Part shown: piece by piece, positions 42,994 through 52,654 of the stretch
How positions within the stretch are numbered: the stretch's first letter is position 1
Layout of the letters: the number at the start of each line of letters is the position of its first letter
Assembly (NCBI RefSeq): GCF_001693735.1
Contig: NZ_LWDV01000007.1
Coordinates: 1 to 64,000 of the forward strand
Reading direction: 5' to 3'
DNA: 64,000 nucleotides
DNA from: Orenia metallireducens
Lineage (GTDB): Bacteria > Bacillota > Halanaerobiia > Halobacteroidales > Halobacteroidaceae
Notes under the pieces: generated by a model
Seen by the model: only the letters and a program-made list of their open reading frames with translations
The model's database searches: none
Told to the model about the DNA's origin: nothing
Made by a program: the position numbers and the translations under genes

Positions 42994-43482
42994 TCATTCT
43001 TCATGGTCATTTCTTACTTGACTATGAAAAATATCCTCATCTATTTCATCATCTACTTTAATCTCATTGATCACTTCAGTTACACCCCGAGCTTTAGCAG
43101 CAACTTTAGCTGCTTTCTGTTTTAGCTCTTCATTTTCTACATTTCCTAGTAGGTGCACTACTCCCTTTGTGCTTTTAACTCCAACCTTTCCTTTTAATTT
43201 AGGCTCTAATTGAATCTCTTCAGCTACCTCCATATTGACATCTTTATCATTAATCTCTCCATCTGTACTAATACTTATAGCCATATCAACTTCCTTATTA
43301 CCTACTGCATCCTTTATAATTCTTTCAGCATGTTCTTTTTCACTTAAACTATCGACTATACCAGTTACTGTTACATGATCACCAGCAACATCTACCTTTA
43401 AAGCATAAGGCCTTAAATTTATATCTCCATCAATTATTTCTTGTAAATTATTATCTTCAACCACTGAGTTATCATCTTTCAT
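42994..43482 (-). CDS. BON-domain protein (two BON domains)
   Basis: 162 residues, cytosolic or surface-associated, very acidic at both ends. Two BON-type modules are visible: residues about 12-75 (LRPYALKVDVAGDHVTVTG with IVDSLSEKEHAERIIKDAV) and about 85-145 (LKGKVGVKSTKGVVHLLGNV with ENEELKQKAAKVAAKARGV). BON domains bind phospholipid or polymer surfaces and occur in osmotic-shock proteins such as OsmY. The longest frame opens at 43503, but ATG 43482 sits behind AAAAGGAGG. It is a convergent neighbour of the WDRDRD gene. Confidence 0.85.
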   Translation of the reverse strand: MKDDNSVVEDNNLQEIIDGDINLRPYALKVDVAGDHVTVTGIVDSLSEKEHAERIIKDAVGNKEVDMAISISTDGEINDKDVNMEVAEEIQLEPKLKGKVGVKSTKGVVHLLGNVENEELKQKAAKVAAKARGVTEVINEIKVDDEIDEDIFHSQVRNDHEE

Positions 43483-43503
43483 GAACTTCCTCCTTTTAAG
43501 CAT

Positions 43504-43853
43504 TATATAGTTTACTAATAGTATTAGAAGGTTTATATATAATTATACTTTCAAGTAATCTTTACCGATTTCTGTTCATTCTAATTAAGGTGAGCTTGGC
43601 AATACTGGGTTAAGAATAGCAGGACTACTAGGAACAATCACTATAGGAATAACCTTTAACTATTAAATAATTCTACGTCAAATTTGTATATCTAAAAAAA
43701 GCATACTCCATCATCTGGAGTATGCTTCTAAATTTCGCTATTGAGTTATGTTAATATATTTGCCCACATATAACTTAACTATCACTCTAAGCAAATTGCG
43801 CTAATATCAAAACCTTGCATTAATTAAAAACAAGGGATTTTTGACTAAAATAT
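43504..43853. other. gap with possible gene remnant and a terminator
   Basis: On the plus strand at about 43588-43665 a frame reads ELGNTGLRIAGLLGTITIGI then TFNY and a stop, with no start codon or Shine-Dalgarno. It looks like the hydrophobic tail of a lost gene, but I cannot assign it. A terminator follows at 43694-43731. Nothing else is evident. Confidence 0.3.
43694..43731 (-). terminator. terminator after tRNA-Leu (GAG)
   Basis: AGCATACTCCA and TGGAGTATGCT flank a five-base loop, followed by TTTTTTT on the minus strand. Confidence 0.9.
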
Positions 43854-43940
43854 TGGTGCCGAGAGTGGGACTTGAACCCACACGGTCAATTGACCATAGC
43901 GCCCTCAACACTACGCGTCTGCCAGTTCCGCCATCTCGGC
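43854..43940 (-). tRNA. tRNA-Leu (GAG)
   Basis: Class II tRNA with a long variable arm and encoded CCA: acceptor GCCGAGA/TCTCGGC, anticodon stem TAGTG/CGCTA, loop TTGAGGG (anticodon GAG). It starts 42 bases after the regulator gene stop and has its own terminator at 43694-43731, so it may be cotranscribed with the regulator. Confidence 0.94.
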
Positions 43941-43982
43941 AATTCTTTTATAATTATAACATATTCGATTTAAAAGTCAATA

Positions 43983-44663
43983 CTAAACTACCAATTCTCC
44001 TGGGAAAACAAGTTGAATACTATTGGCATCAAAGTAAAAATTCTCTATGCCAATTGGCATCTTATCAATTAAAATTATACGTTGACTTTTAATAATTGGA
44101 TCATCCTCTTTAAGACCTAACCTAGTTGCCATCAAGGGATTATAACGCTCTAGTTGTACAACATTGCTTCTAAATTTAAAACCTTCAACGCCCTTATTAC
44201 CAAATAACTCATACAAGGAATCCAAGTTAGAGATCCTTTCTTGGTTGATATCAGGACTTAAGTAAGTGATAACTTCTTGTAAACTATAGGGTCTACCATC
44301 TATTAACTTCTTCTGGGTTATCTTAAATAACTCTTCTCCAGGATGGGTCTTAATTAACTCTTGGGATTCAAACCCTGAAATTTTCTGTAGAGTAATTTCA
44401 CTAGCTTGAACCTCTCCATCCTCTTTTAACAAACGTACTGTTGCCTTTTGTAAGTTACTCTCCTTTCCTGCCAAACGCTGTTCCATGTTACGAGCATACT
44501 TCTCTCTTAACTCCATCAAGGATATATTTGCCTCTGATAAAATTGTTCTAACATACCTTGGTGTAGTCTCAACATTCTCAGCTATATCACTAATCTTTAG
44601 AAAAGGATCATGACGAGCAAAATTGATAATCTGTTCCTTTTTAGTTAACTCTTCTATTTTCAT
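43983..44663 (-). CDS. UTRA-type transcriptional regulator (paralogue 1)
   Basis: 226 residues. The N-terminal 60 residues form a helix-turn-helix-like region (LTKKEQIINFARHDPFLKIS then DIAENVETTPRYVRTILSEA). The C-terminal half (about 85-226) resembles the UTRA/chorismate-lyase ligand-binding fold of GntR/HutC regulators: GRPYSLQEVITYLSPDI, PIIKSQRIILIDKMPIGIEN and FYFDANSIQLVF. The HTH is not the classical GntR winged helix. A paralogue lies at 47044-47721 and shares the HDPFLK...TTP-YVRT-LSEAN block. Both flank an oligopeptide-binding protein gene, so they probably regulate it. ATG 44663 has AAAGGAG. Confidence 0.75.
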   Translation of the reverse strand: MKIEELTKKEQIINFARHDPFLKISDIAENVETTPRYVRTILSEANISLMELREKYARNMEQRLAGKESNLQKATVRLLKEDGEVQASEITLQKISGFESQELIKTHPGEELFKITQKKLIDGRPYSLQEVITYLSPDINQERISNLDSLYELFGNKGVEGFKFRSNVVQLERYNPLMATRLGLKEDDPIIKSQRIILIDKMPIGIENFYFDANSIQLVFPGELVV

Positions 44664-44770
44664 AGTTCCCACTCCTTTTATATCTTTCATCTTAAGGAGT
44701 AGTATACCTAACTTATGCTATTTTATACGTCAAAATTTAAGATTTAATTTAAGAATAAGTCTCAAACTAG

Positions 44771-44805
44771 AAAAAGTAGCCGGCTTAAGCCGACTACTTT
44801 TGAGT
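44771..44805 (-). terminator. terminator of binding-protein gene 1
   Basis: AAAAGTAGTCGGC-TTAA-GCCGGCTACTTTTT hairpin a few bases after the stop on the minus strand. Confidence 0.88.
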
Positions 44806-44810
44806 AATTA

Positions 44811-46469
44811 TTATCTATGCTCTGGATTTAACCAGACATTTGTTAATGGTAATGGATTTTGACCTGTAAGGTGATAATTATTTACAAAAGGTTTGACTAA
44901 AGCAATGGTAGTATAATAATAAATTGGAATCCACGGTGCATCCTCTACAATCTGTTTCTCAATTTTTTGATACAAAGCAATTCTATCTTTACCTGATTCC
45001 ATACTACGAGCTTTATCTAACATCCTATCAACTTCTGGATTCTTATAAAATGCACCATTTCCACCTGGTCCAGCATTTTTAGAATGGAATAATACATACA
45101 AGAAGTTATCTGGGTCTGGATAATCTGCTCCCCAAGACAATCTAAAAATCTCAGTTCCTCCATTATCTACCTTATCAATATAAGTACCCCAGTCCATATT
45201 GATTAACTCTACATTAACACCAATCTGTTTTAAATTAGCCTGTACCGCTTCAGCAACATTCTGATGAGCCTTACTTGTATTATAAGCTAACTCATAAGTT
45301 CCAGGTAATCCATCTGGATATCCTGCCTCTGCTAATAATTCTTTAGCTTTTTCTATATTATATGGATAACCTTCTAAGTTTGGATTATAACCTGGCATTC
45401 CTGGGGGTAAGATACCATGAGCAGCCTTAACAGTTCCATTTTTGACTACTTCAGCAATAATATTTTTATTAACTGCATAGTTAAGTGCCTGTCTTACCTT
45501 CTTATTATTAAAAGGAGCCTTTTGAGTATTAAAACCAAAGTAATAAGTAACCAATCTAGGTATCTTAATTAAATCATTATTAAATTCTCCATTAGGATTA
45601 AGTACCCTTTTAATTTGTCCAGATGGTATATCATCATCAACCATATGATAGATATTACCTTGTTCGTATTCAGCTAAAGCTGACTGTCCTTCAAGAATTA
45701 CTCTATAAACAGCTTTATCTAAATAAGGACGACCCTCTACATAATACTCTTCATTCTTCTCTAATACTACCTTATTATCATGTTGCCATTCAACAAATTT
45801 AAATGGTCCTGCACCTACTGGATGTTGAGCAAAATTTTCTCCATACTTTTCAACAGCTTCTTTAGGCACAATTGCTGCACTATCCATTGCTAATACAGAT
45901 AAAAACGGAGTAAATGATTCAGCCAAAGTAATCTCCACAGTATACTCATCAATAGCTTTTAAACCTTCAACATTAGATGCTTTTCCTTCTTGAAAATCTT
46001 TAGCTCCTTTAATACTATCAAATAACCAAGTTCTTTCAGATTTAGTCTTAGGATCTAAAATCCTTGTAAAAGAATATACAACATCAGAAGCCTTTACTTC
46101 TCTTCCGTTATGGAACTTAACACCTTCTTTTAGATGAAAAGTCCATTTCAATCCATCTTCACTAACCTTCCAATCTTTAGCAATTGCAGGTACAACTTCT
46201 AGATCTTTATTAAACTGAACTAAACCATCAAAGATATTATAAATAATTCTAGAAGATTGATTATCAGTTGAGTGTGCTGGATCTAGTGTTGCTGGATCAG
46301 ATGATAAACGCCCTTGGAAAGTACCACCATACTTATCCTGTTCACTAATATTTTCTGCTATTGCTTGCTTATCATTTTTTACTTTTCCTTCTTGATTCCC
46401 TCCACAACCAACAATAATAAATGCCATTAAAGCTAATACTAACAATATACTTAATCGCTTTTTCACCAT
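44811..46469 (-). CDS. oligopeptide ABC transporter substrate-binding lipoprotein (copy 1)
   Basis: 552 residues, SBP_bac_5 family. The lipobox IIVGCGG puts the lipidated Cys at 22. The family signature appears as VWKVSEDGLKWTFHLKEGVK-type sequence (DWKVSEDGLKWTFHLKEGVK) and DVVYSFTRILDP, and the C-terminal segment DAPWIPIYYYTT is typical. It captures peptides outside the membrane for the DppBCDF-type permeases. Start ATG has AAGGAGG. A leader of about 480 bases with a terminator-like hairpin precedes it. Copy 2 at 52655-54295 is homologous but well diverged. Confidence 0.93.
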   Translation of the reverse strand: MVKKRLSILLVLALMAFIIVGCGGNQEGKVKNDKQAIAENISEQDKYGGTFQGRLSSDPATLDPAHSTDNQSSRIIYNIFDGLVQFNKDLEVVPAIAKDWKVSEDGLKWTFHLKEGVKFHNGREVKASDVVYSFTRILDPKTKSERTWLFDSIKGAKDFQEGKASNVEGLKAIDEYTVEITLAESFTPFLSVLAMDSAAIVPKEAVEKYGENFAQHPVGAGPFKFVEWQHDNKVVLEKNEEYYVEGRPYLDKAVYRVILEGQSALAEYEQGNIYHMVDDDIPSGQIKRVLNPNGEFNNDLIKIPRLVTYYFGFNTQKAPFNNKKVRQALNYAVNKNIIAEVVKNGTVKAAHGILPPGMPGYNPNLEGYPYNIEKAKELLAEAGYPDGLPGTYELAYNTSKAHQNVAEAVQANLKQIGVNVELINMDWGTYIDKVDNGGTEIFRLSWGADYPDPDNFLYVLFHSKNAGPGGNGAFYKNPEVDRMLDKARSMESGKDRIALYQKIEKQIVEDAPWIPIYYYTTIALVKPFVNNYHLTGQNPLPLTNVWLNPEHR

Positions 46470-46762
46470 CTCTAATTATTTCCTCCTTGATAATTTTATT
46501 TATCATTAAAGCGATTGACTAACTTAATCACTTCAATCACTTTCTTACTAAATATTCCATTTTAAAGTAAACCTCTATGAATATTTTATTAATTACTATG
46601 CACCAATTGCTTGTTATCTTCTGAATTTACTCAATTAATTAGCTATAATAATTTAAACCTACTATAGATAATATTAGAATTATAAGTGTATTATGATATT
46701 TTAGTAATAAGTAATAAATAAAATTTTCTATTGATATAATTAATTTTAAAGAACTATATATT

Positions 46763-46774
46763 ACTTATATAAGT
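46763..46774. promoter_or_regulatory. ACTTATATAAGT palindrome in the binding-protein 1 leader
   Basis: A perfect 12-bp palindrome, also found exactly at 57884-57895 between dppB2 and dppC2; inverted ACTTAT/ATAAGT half-sites lie in the binding-protein 2 leader (54556-54576). It is a candidate operator for the UTRA-type regulators. Confidence 0.4.
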
Positions 46775-46800
46775 CACTAAAAACTTTAAAAAAATACATA

Positions 46801-46840
46801 TCAAAAAACAAAGTAATCTAAACTAGGTTAGTTTAGATTA
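46801..46840 (-). terminator. attenuator-like hairpin in the binding-protein 1 leader
   Basis: TAATCTAAAC and GTTTAGATTA (46814-46840) form a perfect 10-bp stem with a seven-base loop, followed on the minus strand by CTTTGTTTTTTG. It lies about 110 bases after the promoter at 46956-46984 and more than 330 bases before the gene, so it should interrupt the transcript unless regulated. Confidence 0.6.
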
Positions 46841-46955
46841 AGATAAAAGAACAAATTCAAATAATTACAAATTGGAAATTGATTAAATATATTTACCCAT
46901 TCTTCTAAACTTCCCATTTACGCTAATTGCTTAAATTACTCTTCGTCTATTTATG

Positions 46956-46984
46956 ATTATAATAAAATTAACATAGCTTGTCAA
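46956..46984 (-). promoter_or_regulatory. consensus promoter for binding-protein gene 1
   Basis: TTGACA (46979-46984), 17 bases, TATAAT (46956-46961) on the minus strand. The next gene start is at 46469, so the leader is about 480 bases long. The 46470-46955 stretch is AT-rich and holds the hairpin at 46801-46840 and a palindrome at 46763-46774. Confidence 0.8.
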
Positions 46985-47003
46985 TAATTTATTAGGTGAA
47001 ATA

Positions 47004-47038
47004 AAAACAGCTAACCAACTATATAGGCTAACTGCTAT
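47004..47038 (-). terminator. terminator of regulator gene 2
   Basis: AGCAGTTAGCC and GGTTAGCTGTT pair across a short loop, followed by TTTTATTT on the minus strand. Confidence 0.75.
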
Positions 47039-47043
47039 AATCA

Positions 47044-47721
47044 CTAATGCTTATTACATTTGACTACCGAGATTTGATGATTATTCTCTTTTAATAGTAA
47101 CTCTACTCTCTCTGGAATTAGATAAAGTAAATCAACACCTTTTAATTTTTGGGAGATATAAATTTCCTTCTCTAAAATTAAGACAGGGACCCCAGTATTG
47201 ATTTCTAATAACCTAGCTACAATATCATTACTCATCTCTACCCTGACCTTATTCTCTGAAATAAAAAGGTCTTTCCTATCATTTAATTCATCAAATTTCT
47301 GTAGCCCATCAGAAATGAAGGTGGTATTTACCATTATTGGAAATCCTCCTTCTTTAAATAGTACCGTTCTTTCTAAAAAATTATTTCCCTCTTTGATCAA
47401 ATCAGAATAGTATTCAGCTTTATTTAAGACTACTCCTTCTTTTTTAGTCAAATCTAATTTATCAAACTTATCAGTAGACAAAATATCTAATAAAAATTTA
47501 TTTGCTCTTCTTTTATCTTTTAATTTTTGAGCATACTGTTTTCTTAATTTTGTTAATGATAAATTAGCTTCTGATAAAACTGTTCTGACATAATGGGGGG
47601 TTGTTTCAGCCAACTGTGAAATCCGTTCTACTTTTAAAAAAGGATCCTTTTGGGCTAAATAAATTACCTTCTCCTTTTTGGTCAAGTCATACAAAACACG
47701 CTCTTCTACTACACTACTCAT
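47044..47721 (-). CDS. UTRA-type transcriptional regulator (paralogue 2)
   Basis: 225 residues, paralogue of the gene at 43983-44663. The N-terminal HTH-like block LTKKEKVIYLAQKDPFLKVE then RISQLAETTPHYVRTVLSEA aligns closely with paralogue 1; the C-terminal half is more diverged, with LEINTGVPVLILEKEIYI resembling a UTRA core. A different ligand is therefore likely. It sits between dppF1 and the binding-protein 1 gene, both read in the same direction. The upstream region has two ACTTAT direct repeats (47769-47774 and 47785-47790). Ligand unknown; peptides are a guess from context. Confidence 0.72.
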   Translation of the reverse strand: MSSVVEERVLYDLTKKEKVIYLAQKDPFLKVERISQLAETTPHYVRTVLSEANLSLTKLRKQYAQKLKDKRRANKFLLDILSTDKFDKLDLTKKEGVVLNKAEYYSDLIKEGNNFLERTVLFKEGGFPIMVNTTFISDGLQKFDELNDRKDLFISENKVRVEMSNDIVARLLEINTGVPVLILEKEIYISQKLKGVDLLYLIPERVELLLKENNHQISVVKCNKH

Positions 47722-47944
47722 GTGATTGACCTCCTCATAATCTCAACTCTACTATTTAGTCTGAACTAACTTATAAAACCATTTACTTATACCAGCTTAG
47801 AAACTAAACTCCAACTCAACTACTCTACTCCACCCAATTTGCCCAACTTCAAATTTTGTTAATATTTATGCATTGTTTTTTATAATTATAATATTATTAA
47901 TATACTTTGTCAACAGTTTATATAAGAGCTATAATTTTACAATA

Positions 47945-48913
47945 TCAGTTAGACAAATGGCAAGCAGTAAAGTGTCCATCAACTTTTTCTTCAAACTTTG
48001 GTACCTCTGTCTTACATCTATCCTTAGCAAAAGGACACCTTGTATGGAAAGAGCATCCACTTGGTGGATTGATTGGACTTGGCACATCTCCCTCTAAGAT
48101 TATCTTCTCTCTTGTCTTCTCTGGATCTGGAATTGGTATTGCTGATAATAGTGCTTTTGTATACGGGTGTTTTGGATTATTATACAATTCATCCTTATCT
48201 GCTAGCTCTACCATTCTACCTAGATACATTACCGCCACTCTATCACTAATATGGCGGACAACACTTAAATCATGGGCGATAAAGATATAGGTTAATCCTA
48301 ATTCTTCTTGTAAGTCTTGCATCAAGTTTACTACCTGTGCTTGTACCGATACATCAAGGGCTGATACTGGTTCATCACAGACGATTATCTTTGGGTCTAC
48401 TGCCAAGGCTCTAGCAATTCCTACCCTCTGGCGTTGCCCTCCACTGAATTCATGAGGGTATCTCTTGGCATAGTTTGGCTGTAATCCTACCCTATCTAAT
48501 AAATCTTTTACCTTCTTTTCTCTATCTTTAGGTGTGCCAATCCCATGAATCTTCATGGGTTCTGCAATGATCTCACCTACTGTCATCCTTGGATTCAAAG
48601 AGGCATATGGGTCTTGGAAGATCATCTGCATCTCTCTTCTTAAATCTCTCATCTCTTTTTTATCTAAGTCTAAGATATTCTGCCCTTCAAAGATTACTTC
48701 ACCTTCTGTTGCTTCTAATAGTCTTAATAATAGCCGTCCTGTTGTTGATTTACCACAACCTGACTCACCTACTAGTCCTAGAGTCTCTCCACGTTTTACT
48801 TCAAAGTTAAGCCCATCTACTGCCTTTACTGAGTTTACTACCTTTCCAAAGATTCCACCTTTGATTGGAAAGTGCTTCTTTAAGTTCTTTACTTCTAAGA
48901 TTGTATCTGACAT
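47945..48913 (-). CDS. oligopeptide ABC transporter ATPase, DppF/OppF type (copy 1)
   Basis: 322 residues. Walker [11 protein letters not shown]-loop [14 protein letters not shown], signature [12 protein letters not shown], Walker [13 protein letters not shown], and the C-terminal oligo_HPY region with [14 protein letters not shown]. It powers peptide import with DppD. ATG 48913 behind GGAGGTGA is preferred to GTG 48922. All but the last few codons lie in the 2-kb direct repeat, so the protein equals copy 2 (54905-55879) until the last residues (CHLSN against CHYSDEI). Confidence 0.95.
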   Translation of the reverse strand: MSDTILEVKNLKKHFPIKGGIFGKVVNSVKAVDGLNFEVKRGETLGLVGESGCGKSTTGRLLLRLLEATEGEVIFEGQNILDLDKKEMRDLRREMQMIFQDPYASLNPRMTVGEIIAEPMKIHGIGTPKDREKKVKDLLDRVGLQPNYAKRYPHEFSGGQRQRVGIARALAVDPKIIVCDEPVSALDVSVQAQVVNLMQDLQEELGLTYIFIAHDLSVVRHISDRVAVMYLGRMVELADKDELYNNPKHPYTKALLSAIPIPDPEKTREKIILEGDVPSPINPPSGCSFHTRCPFAKDRCKTEVPKFEEKVDGHFTACHLSN

Positions 48914-49971
48914 AAAGTTCACCTCCTACTTACTTTCTGCTTTTAAGTCTAACTCTTCCCATCTATGGCATCTGACTAAATGTCCATCTTTTATCTCTTC
49001 TAATTGTGGCTCTTCTGACCAGCATTTCTCTGTTACAAAAGGGCATCTATTAGCAAATTTACAGCCTTGAGGAAAGTTAAAGGGATCTGGTACATTCCCT
49101 TCAATCGGTGTCAATCTAGTTGATCCTCCATCTACTCTAGGAATTGATTTGATTAGCCCTGCTGTATATGGATGCTCTGGATCTTTAAACAATCTCTTAA
49201 CATCTGTATATTCTACTACCCTTCCTCCATACATTACTGCTACTTTATCGGCTACCTCTGCTATTACCCCTAAGTCATGGGTAATCAACATAATAGCTGT
49301 ATTAAATTCATCTCTTAACTCTTTCATCAACTCTAAGATTTGTGCCTGAATCGTTACATCTAGTGCTGTCGTTGGTTCATCAGCAATTAGTAAATCTGGA
49401 TTACAGGCTAAAGCCATAGCAATCATTACACGTTGCCTCATACCTCCACTCATCTGATGAGGATGATCATAAACTCTCTTCTCTGGAGAAGGAATTCCTA
49501 CCTTCTCTAGCATCTCTACTGCCTTTGCTAGAGCTTCTTTCTTATCTAATCCTTGGTGTAATTGGATTGCCTCTGCAATCTGATCACCAACGGTATATAC
49601 TGGATTTAAAGAGGTCATCGGTTCTTGAAAGATCATTGAGATCTCATTTCCCCGAATCTTTCTAATCTCTTTCATCGGTTTCTTTAATAAATCCTCCCCT
49701 TTGAAGATGATCTCTCCACCTACAATCTTACCTGGAGGATTTGGAATAAGTTGCATAATTGAGGCTGAGGTAACACTCTTACCTGAGCCAGATTCTCCAA
49801 CTATTCCTAAGGTCTCTCCTTTATTAATACTAAAGCTTACTCCATCTACAGCCTTAACTACCCCTTTATCTAAAAAGAAATGGGTCTGTAAATTATTTAC
49901 CTCTAGAATCTTTTCATTCATCTTCTCACCTCCGTAATTCCCTTTTACTTATCCTTCATCTTAGGATCTAA
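47956..49971. repeat. 2,016-bp direct repeat, copy 1 (dppD-dppF)
   Basis: Near-identical to 54922-56937, displaced by 6,966 bases. I found only two differences by eye (near 48083 and 48089), both apparently silent. It covers dppD, nearly all of dppF, the intergenic spaces and the last codons of dppC. No transposase or terminal repeats bound it. Confidence 0.95.
48926..49921 (-). CDS. oligopeptide ABC transporter ATPase, DppD/OppD type (copy 1)
   Basis: 331 residues. Walker [11 protein letters not shown]-loop [14 protein letters not shown], signature [12 protein letters not shown], Walker [13 protein letters not shown], and the C-terminal [14 protein letters not shown] motif. It forms the ATPase dimer with DppF. 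The ATG follows GGAGGTGAGAAG and the gene is 23 bases after dppC1 and 12 bases before dppF1. Its protein is identical to copy 2 at 55892-56887. Confidence 0.95.
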   Translation of the reverse strand: MNEKILEVNNLQTHFFLDKGVVKAVDGVSFSINKGETLGIVGESGSGKSVTSASIMQLIPNPPGKIVGGEIIFKGEDLLKKPMKEIRKIRGNEISMIFQEPMTSLNPVYTVGDQIAEAIQLHQGLDKKEALAKAVEMLEKVGIPSPEKRVYDHPHQMSGGMRQRVMIAMALACNPDLLIADEPTTALDVTIQAQILELMKELRDEFNTAIMLITHDLGVIAEVADKVAVMYGGRVVEYTDVKRLFKDPEHPYTAGLIKSIPRVDGGSTRLTPIEGNVPDPFNFPQGCKFANRCPFVTEKCWSEEPQLEEIKDGHLVRCHRWEELDLKAESK

Positions 49972-50847
49972 TGCATCACGTAGTCCATCACCAAATAAGT
50001 TAAATCCTAATACTGTAATAGCAATTGCTACCCCTGGAAAAGCAACTACCCATGGTGCTATCTGCAAAGATGCTCTACCAGCACTTAACATAGCTCCCCA
50101 CTCTGGTGTTGGTGGTTGAGCTCCCAATCCTAAGAAGCTTAAGCTTGCTGCTTCTAAGATAGCTCCTGCTATACTTAATGTAGATTGAACGATTAATGGA
50201 GCTAAACAGTTAGGTAATAGATGACCAAGCATAATTCTTAAATCACTTGCACCTAAAGATTTAGCTGCTTCAATATACTCTTCCTCCTTGACTGTTAACA
50301 CAGAAGATCTAACAATTCTAGCAAAACGAGGAAGATTTACAATTCCAATAGCCAACATAGCATTACTTAGCTGTGGTCCCAAGATTGCCATAATAGCAAT
50401 CGCTAGTAATATACTAGGAAAGGCAAGCATAATATCCATAAACCTCATAATCAACATATCGATCTTGCCACCATAATATCCTGCTACAACCCCAGCAGCA
50501 ACTCCAAATACTAAAGCTATCCCTACTGAAATCAGACCTACCTGTAATGAAATTCTAGAACCATAAATAATCCGACTCAATATATCTCTACCTAAATCAT
50601 CAGTCCCCAATAAATGTTGGACAGATGGTGCCTTTAACCTATATAAAATCTTTGTCTCTAAAGGATCATAAGGAGCTAATAAAGGAGCAAAAACTGCAGT
50701 TAATATTAACAAACCTATAATTCCTAACCCAATCATAGCAGCCTTATTTTTAAGCAACTGTTTCCATGCCTCAAACCATAATCCCTTACTCTTACTTTTA
50801 TCAGTTTGAGGCATTTGATTCTCTATTTGAACTTCTAGATTCTCCAT
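49945..50847 (-). CDS. oligopeptide ABC transporter permease, DppC type (copy 1)
   Basis: 300 residues, about six membrane helices, with an N-terminal OppC_N helix (about 30-60). The EAA loop that contacts the ATPase is [20 protein letters not shown], followed by [12 protein letters not shown]. The frame opens at TTG 50862 but ATG 50847 follows GAGGAGG. Copy 2 (56911-57828) is clearly diverged except for the last residues ([15 protein letters not shown]), which fall at the edge of the 2-kb repeat. Confidence 0.94.
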   Translation of the reverse strand: MENLEVQIENQMPQTDKSKSKGLWFEAWKQLLKNKAAMIGLGIIGLLILTAVFAPLLAPYDPLETKILYRLKAPSVQHLLGTDDLGRDILSRIIYGSRISLQVGLISVGIALVFGVAAGVVAGYYGGKIDMLIMRFMDIMLAFPSILLAIAIMAILGPQLSNAMLAIGIVNLPRFARIVRSSVLTVKEEEYIEAAKSLGASDLRIMLGHLLPNCLAPLIVQSTLSIAGAILEAASLSFLGLGAQPPTPEWGAMLSAGRASLQIAPWVVAFPGVAIAITVLGFNLFGDGLRDALDPKMKDK

Positions 50848-50934
50848 TTTAAACCTCCTCAAATTAAGTTTAAGCTTAAGCGTAAGATTAAGTAGACCTC
50901 AATTTATTACTTAAACTTAATCTAAAACTCAGAA

Positions 50935-51939
50935 TTAATTATAATGTATCTTAGGATCAATAACCCCATATAATAAATCAACCAGTAGATTTACAAAAAC
51001 AAAAGTAGTCGATAAAACTAATACAGAACCCTGCACTGCTGGGAAATCACGAGATAAGATAGCTGTTACAGAGTATTTACCTACACCTGGCCATGAGAAG
51101 ATAGTCTCTGTTAAAACTGCTCCCCCTAATAAGAGTCCAAATTGCAGTCCAATAACTGTTACAATTGGAATCAATGCATTTCTTAGAGCATGCTTATAGA
51201 CAACAACTTTATTACTTAGACCTTTAGCATGAGCAGTCTTAATATAATCTTTACTCAATACTTCTAACATACTAGAGCGGGTCATTCTTGCAATAATAGC
51301 CATTGGAATAGTTGCTAAAGAAAAGCTAGGTAAGACCAAGTGGTATAAAGAGTCCTTTAAAGCAACCCAATTCCCTGTTAAGATACTATCTAATACATAA
51401 AAGTTAGTTATATTATTTAACTCTACCCCTACACTCAAGCGTGCTGAAGGAGGAAACCATCCTAATTTAAAAGAGAATAACCAGATTACCATCAATCCAA
51501 GCCAGAAGATAGGCATAGAGACTCCAGCCAAAGCTCCAGTCATTGTTAGATAATCGATAATAGAATATTTTTTAGTAGCAGAGATAATTCCTACTGGAAC
51601 TCCAACTAAAACAGCCACTAGCATACTGGCTATAGTCAATTCAATCGTTGCTGGGTAACGTTCAAATAATTCAGTAGTAATCTTTTCATTACTGAAGATA
51701 GAACGACCTAAATCACCCTTTAATAAGTTCTTCATAAATCCTAAATACTGTTGGTATAATGGGTCATTTAACCCCATCTGTTCTCTTAATCTTGCCACAT
51801 CCTCTGGAGTTGCTCTCTCTCCTAACATAATCTTAGCAGGATCTCCAGGAATTAAATGAATCATCAAAAAGACCGCTATCGATACTCCAATCAGAATTGG
51901 AATCAATAATAACAATCTACGAATTATATAAGTAAGCAT
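50935..51939 (-). CDS. oligopeptide ABC transporter permease, DppB type (copy 1)
   Basis: 334 residues with an N-terminal helix (MLTYIIRRLLLLIPILIGVS) and five further membrane helices. HLIPGDPAKIMLG is the family periplasmic motif and the EAA loop reads DYIKTAHAKGLSNKVVVYKH. First gene of unit 1 (B-C-D-F). Between it and the upstream binding-protein 2 gene is a 715-base gap holding repeat D. Copy 2 is at 57956-58879. Confidence 0.94.
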   Translation of the reverse strand: MLTYIIRRLLLLIPILIGVSIAVFLMIHLIPGDPAKIMLGERATPEDVARLREQMGLNDPLYQQYLGFMKNLLKGDLGRSIFSNEKITTELFERYPATIELTIASMLVAVLVGVPVGIISATKKYSIIDYLTMTGALAGVSMPIFWLGLMVIWLFSFKLGWFPPSARLSVGVELNNITNFYVLDSILTGNWVALKDSLYHLVLPSFSLATIPMAIIARMTRSSMLEVLSKDYIKTAHAKGLSNKVVVYKHALRNALIPIVTVIGLQFGLLLGGAVLTETIFSWPGVGKYSVTAILSRDFPAVQGSVLVLSTTFVFVNLLVDLLYGVIDPKIHYN

Positions 51940-52105
51940 TTTTTGTATTGCACTCCCTTCCTTGTAAAGCGGTTATAGGTTATGAGTGACGAGTCAACAG
52001 TAATTACAAAATTTATACACTCACTCGTTACTCAATACTGATAGTTTTAAATTTAAAGATATATAACACTTGTACTTTTATAAAGATTGATATAATAAAG
52101 AAAAA

Positions 52106-52535
52106 ATATTACAACATCTTTTTAGAACTGATAATTAAGGCTTTAAATTGAAGAAAATTAATGTTTGAATGTAGCAGGTATTCTAAAGAAATAATAGATT
52201 TAAGATAATCTTTGAATTAGGAATCTTAAATTTCTTAATCTCAATAGATGTTGATTGCGTAGTGAGTGGGCTCTGCCACGAAGAGTCTTGCTCTAGGTTT
52301 ACCACGAAGGGTTTGGTTTTTAAACCCATAGGTAGACTCGTAGGTTAATTCTTTTCTAGACCTTTTAGTTACTTTTATGGCGCCCTGAAGGAAGTGTTCT
52401 TTCTTCCTGAGGAAGTACTCTTGGGGTGCAATGATAAAAGTAACACGGAAAAAAGCCGATAAGCTTTCCCATAACATTTTTTAATTAAATTAGTGAAACA
52501 TTTCTTTACTTTCCAAATTAAAAGTATCACAATAT
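52106..52535. repeat. MITE-like element, long type (copy D)
   Basis: About 430 bp, from degenerate ATATTACAACATCTTTT to AAAAGTATCACAATAT. The interior shares GAAGAAAATTAATGTTTGAA with copy F, GCGTAGTGAGTGGGCTCTGC with copy E, and AAAAGTAACACGG...GATAAGCTTTC with copy F. A 35-bp inner inverted repeat (CCCTGAAGGAAGTG...) distinguishes it. A 78-codon open frame in it (52241-52477) is not credible as a gene. Confidence 0.72.
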
Positions 52536-52607
52536 ACCCATTACTTGATATTATAATACAATTTCATTAATAAAAAATTTATATAGATAAACAATCTTAT
52601 TGAGTAT

Positions 52608-52650
52608 TAAATATAGGGATTTGAATATTCAAATCCCTATATTATAAAAT
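52608..52650 (-). terminator. terminator of binding-protein gene 2
   Basis: AATATAGGGATTTGAA and its complement form a 16-bp perfect stem right after the stop codon, with T-rich DNA on the minus strand. Confidence 0.85.
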
Positions 52651-52654
52651 CTAT

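Noticed and set aside
43588-43665. Hydrophobic tail-like frame (ELGNTGLRIAGLLG...)
   Set aside because: No start codon, Shine-Dalgarno or recognisable family; kept only as a possible remnant.
43841-44092. Plus-strand 83-codon frame (MTKILVPRVGLEPTRSIDH...)
   Set aside because: It is the antisense of tRNA-Leu (GAG), a well-known source of spurious protein annotations.
47956-49971. Insertion sequence or composite transposon explaining the 2-kb repeat
   Set aside because: No transposase, terminal inverted repeats or target duplications; the edges fall inside coding sequence at conserved codons.
52241-52477. 78-codon minus-strand frame
   Set aside because: It lies wholly inside repeat copy D, is not kept open in copies E or F, and has no Shine-Dalgarno.
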